From assembly GCA_036897095.1 (NCBI GenBank), contig JAYMSP010001164.1, forward strand, positions 1 through 35,356: DNA of 35,356 bases, written 5' to 3'. This DNA is from Plantago elongata (taxonomy: Eukaryota > Streptophyta > Magnoliopsida > Lamiales > Plantaginaceae). The translations under genes and the position numbers were made by a program. Under the pieces are notes generated by a model that ran no database searches, was not told the origin of the DNA, and was given only the letters and a program-made list of their open reading frames with translations. Positions 33,790 to 35,356 of this stretch are shown here, piece after piece (position 1 is the stretch's first letter; every line of letters begins with the position of its first letter).

Positions 33790-33796
33790 CTTTATA
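33790..33796 (-). promoter_or_regulatory. TATA-like box of the GDSL gene
   Basis: On the minus strand the sequence is TATAAAG, 46 bp upstream of the GDSL start codon. That would leave a leader of only about 15-20 bases. A second AT-rich patch (TTTAAATAAG) lies even closer. Plausible but unproven. Confidence 0.4.
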
Positions 33797-35237
33797 AGTG
33801 TGTGATGTTGATGATAGGTGATGAAATTGTTGAGCTGATTTTGCTGCAATTTAATTTATGGCTAGGCCGTTGTGTTTAAGTACTAAATTGTTAAGGGTCA
33901 CAACTACTTAATTAATATTAAGTGACTGGCATACTAGCCAGCTAGATTAGGCTGCCGTTGGATAAATAATTTTCGGAGAATGATTGAGAAAACAATTATC
34001 AGCAATGGGAGAAGGTCTCCATATAAATGGATCATATTATTAATAATAATTATTAATTAAAATTATATTCTCGACATTTAAAATTTTTATATTATAATAA
34101 AATTTATTTCAATGTGGATATTTTAAATAAAAATATAAATAATTTTATTGATAACATAGTTCATTTCTATCTAATAACTATTTGTAAAAATGAATAGGAT
34201 ATATTCAACGGAAAAAATGTTTTTGGAAATATAAATCTATCTTATCTTATACCCCCATACTTTCTCTCATGACTTGATGTCGGTAAAATTCCCGTAATGA
34301 TTCATGTGTTTCTTGATAAAAGGGAAAAAACAACTTCTACCCAGAACCAACATTTTAGCGCGACCGACCAGCTTTGTAGCCCTTGCTTAAATTTAATGGA
34401 GGTTGGTTAGATATTAGGAAGTTTATAATGTTTTCAGAATTCATAAGGACTAATTTGAAGTTTTTCACAAAATATAAAACCTAATAAACTTTAAATTAGT
34501 CCTTGTGAAAGATATAATATTTGTAAAATATCACAAATAGTAAGGAGGTTGTCCTAGTACAACAAAGTCCAAACCACATAATCGCTCTCTCAATAAAGTT
34601 ATTAGGTTAGTTATAGGTGTAGATTTAAATGCGAATCGTAAATAGATAATGTGGGTAAGGTGATACTTTAAAACCCTACTACAAATCACAATTGCAAACA
34701 CAAGGTAATGCATAGATCATGCAACCTCTCTACAATTAACACGAAGCAATCAATCTTCCAAAAGTGTTGACCTGAGAAAGCTTCTGATACACTTTTCGGG
34801 AACGCAACAACTTTTTAATACAAAATTTAACCATATACAAATTATAAGTACGTATCATGAGTTAAGGCAAAAGGCAAAAGGCTTGGCACTAGCTATGCCT
34901 CATCTAGATATATACTAATTAGAGGTAAAGACTGATGTAAGTACACAAATTATCAAGCATGTGTTCAACAACCAGATATTAACATGTCGCAATACAAGTT
35001 ATTAAAAGCAATCGCCTAACTCGTACTATTGAATACCTAGGTGTCTAATGGTCCATATGATTCGTCCAAAAGATCAATGAAAGCTTCTTCGAATTAAAAG
35101 AGATTGTAAAGATATGCTAAACATGTAAGAAAACGTAAGATGTAAACAATAGTGAACGCAGCGGAATTTCGAAAATTTTCATCTTACTCTGATAACGATT
35201 ATTCAACGTGACTATGTAAAGAAACATTAATTTGCAC
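33797..35237. other. Intergenic DNA between the GDSL gene and the window-edge gene
   Basis: About 1.4 kb of AT-rich sequence. A hairpin repeat sits at 34440-34509. I see no other gene or element; the open frame at 34531-34713 has no domain. The right end could be 3' UTR or intron of the edge gene. Confidence 0.5.
34440..34509. repeat. Inverted repeat, 24-bp arms, 22-bp loop
   Basis: 34440-34463 (TTCATAAGGACTAATTTGAA onward) matches the reverse complement of 34486-34509 at all but two positions. It could fold as a stable hairpin and may be a small foldback element. No clear target duplication is seen. Confidence 0.8.
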
Positions 35238-35356
35238 TTACTTGTCTACTTCCAGCAATTGCAAATTAAGCTCCGGATTAACAGGAACCTCAGCAGCTTC
35301 CAATTGTTGTTCCTCAGCTTCAGCTTCTTCCCTTTGCCACCTTTCGTATTCCTCAG
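35238..35356 (-). CDS. Partial, unrecognised gene: acidic C-terminal or internal exon
   Basis: The minus-strand frame entering from the window edge encodes a Glu/Gln-rich, probably coiled-coil stretch (EEYERWQREEAEAEEQQ), then PVNPELNLQLLEVDK. After VDK there is an in-frame TAA (35240-35238). The same bases form a strong donor (AA|GTAAGT, donor at 35241-35240), so this is either the end of the protein or an internal exon. An alternative frame is also open, but it is less protein-like. I do not recognise the family. Direction matches the GDSL gene. Confidence 0.5.
   Translation of the reverse strand, partial: EEYERWQREEAEAEEQQLEAAEVPVNPELNLQLLEVDK

Overview
This is a gene-rich piece of a flowering-plant (eudicot) nuclear genome. 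The genes are split by many AT-rich introns with GT-AG borders, intergenic DNA is AT-rich and littered with small non-autonomous repeats, and every recognisable protein is closest to plant-specific subfamilies (PDIL2-3, CDKC, bifunctional DHFR-TS, UGT86A). I cannot name the species; an asterid is plausible but not shown.

Layout, left to right. 1-1369: intergenic DNA and a promoter. 1370-6122 (+): a complete nine-exon protein disulfide isomerase of the PDIL2-3/P5 type. It carries an ER-stress-element-like site about 140 bp upstream and one GC-AG intron. 7219-14018 (-): a complete twelve-exon cyclin-dependent kinase C (CDK9-like), converging on the PDI gene. 15973-20252 (-): a complete ten-exon dihydrofolate reductase-thymidylate synthase. 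It has an E2F-type site in its leader and an open, transit-peptide-like stretch upstream of its first ATG. 22604-28782 (-): a complete fourteen-exon ZW10 homologue. 29971-31441 (-): a UGT86A-type glycosyltransferase broken by a 32-bp insertion, two frameshifts and a stop codon, so a pseudogene. 32464-33744 (-): a complete three-exon GDSL esterase/lipase. 35238-35356 (-): the edge of another, unrecognised gene.

The exon models were built by hand from splice sites, reading phase and remembered family alignments. All five intact genes join in frame with no internal stops, giving 434, 504, 513, 763 and 354 residues. The genes are not an operon and do not form one pathway: they cover ER protein folding, transcription elongation control, folate/dTMP synthesis, membrane tethering or kinetochore function, and lipid-ester hydrolysis. 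As I recall, PDIL2-3 and ZW10 are near neighbours in Arabidopsis (At2g32920 and At2g32900), so their co-occurrence here suggests conserved synteny with CDKC and DHFR-TS lying between them.

The most unusual items are the multiply broken UGT with its tiny palindromic insertion, two copies of a very short tRNA-derived SINE-like element (one with a perfect 15-bp target duplication), and regulatory sites that fit the biology of their genes. I see no CRISPR array, prophage, operon-like defence locus or other clearly new system.
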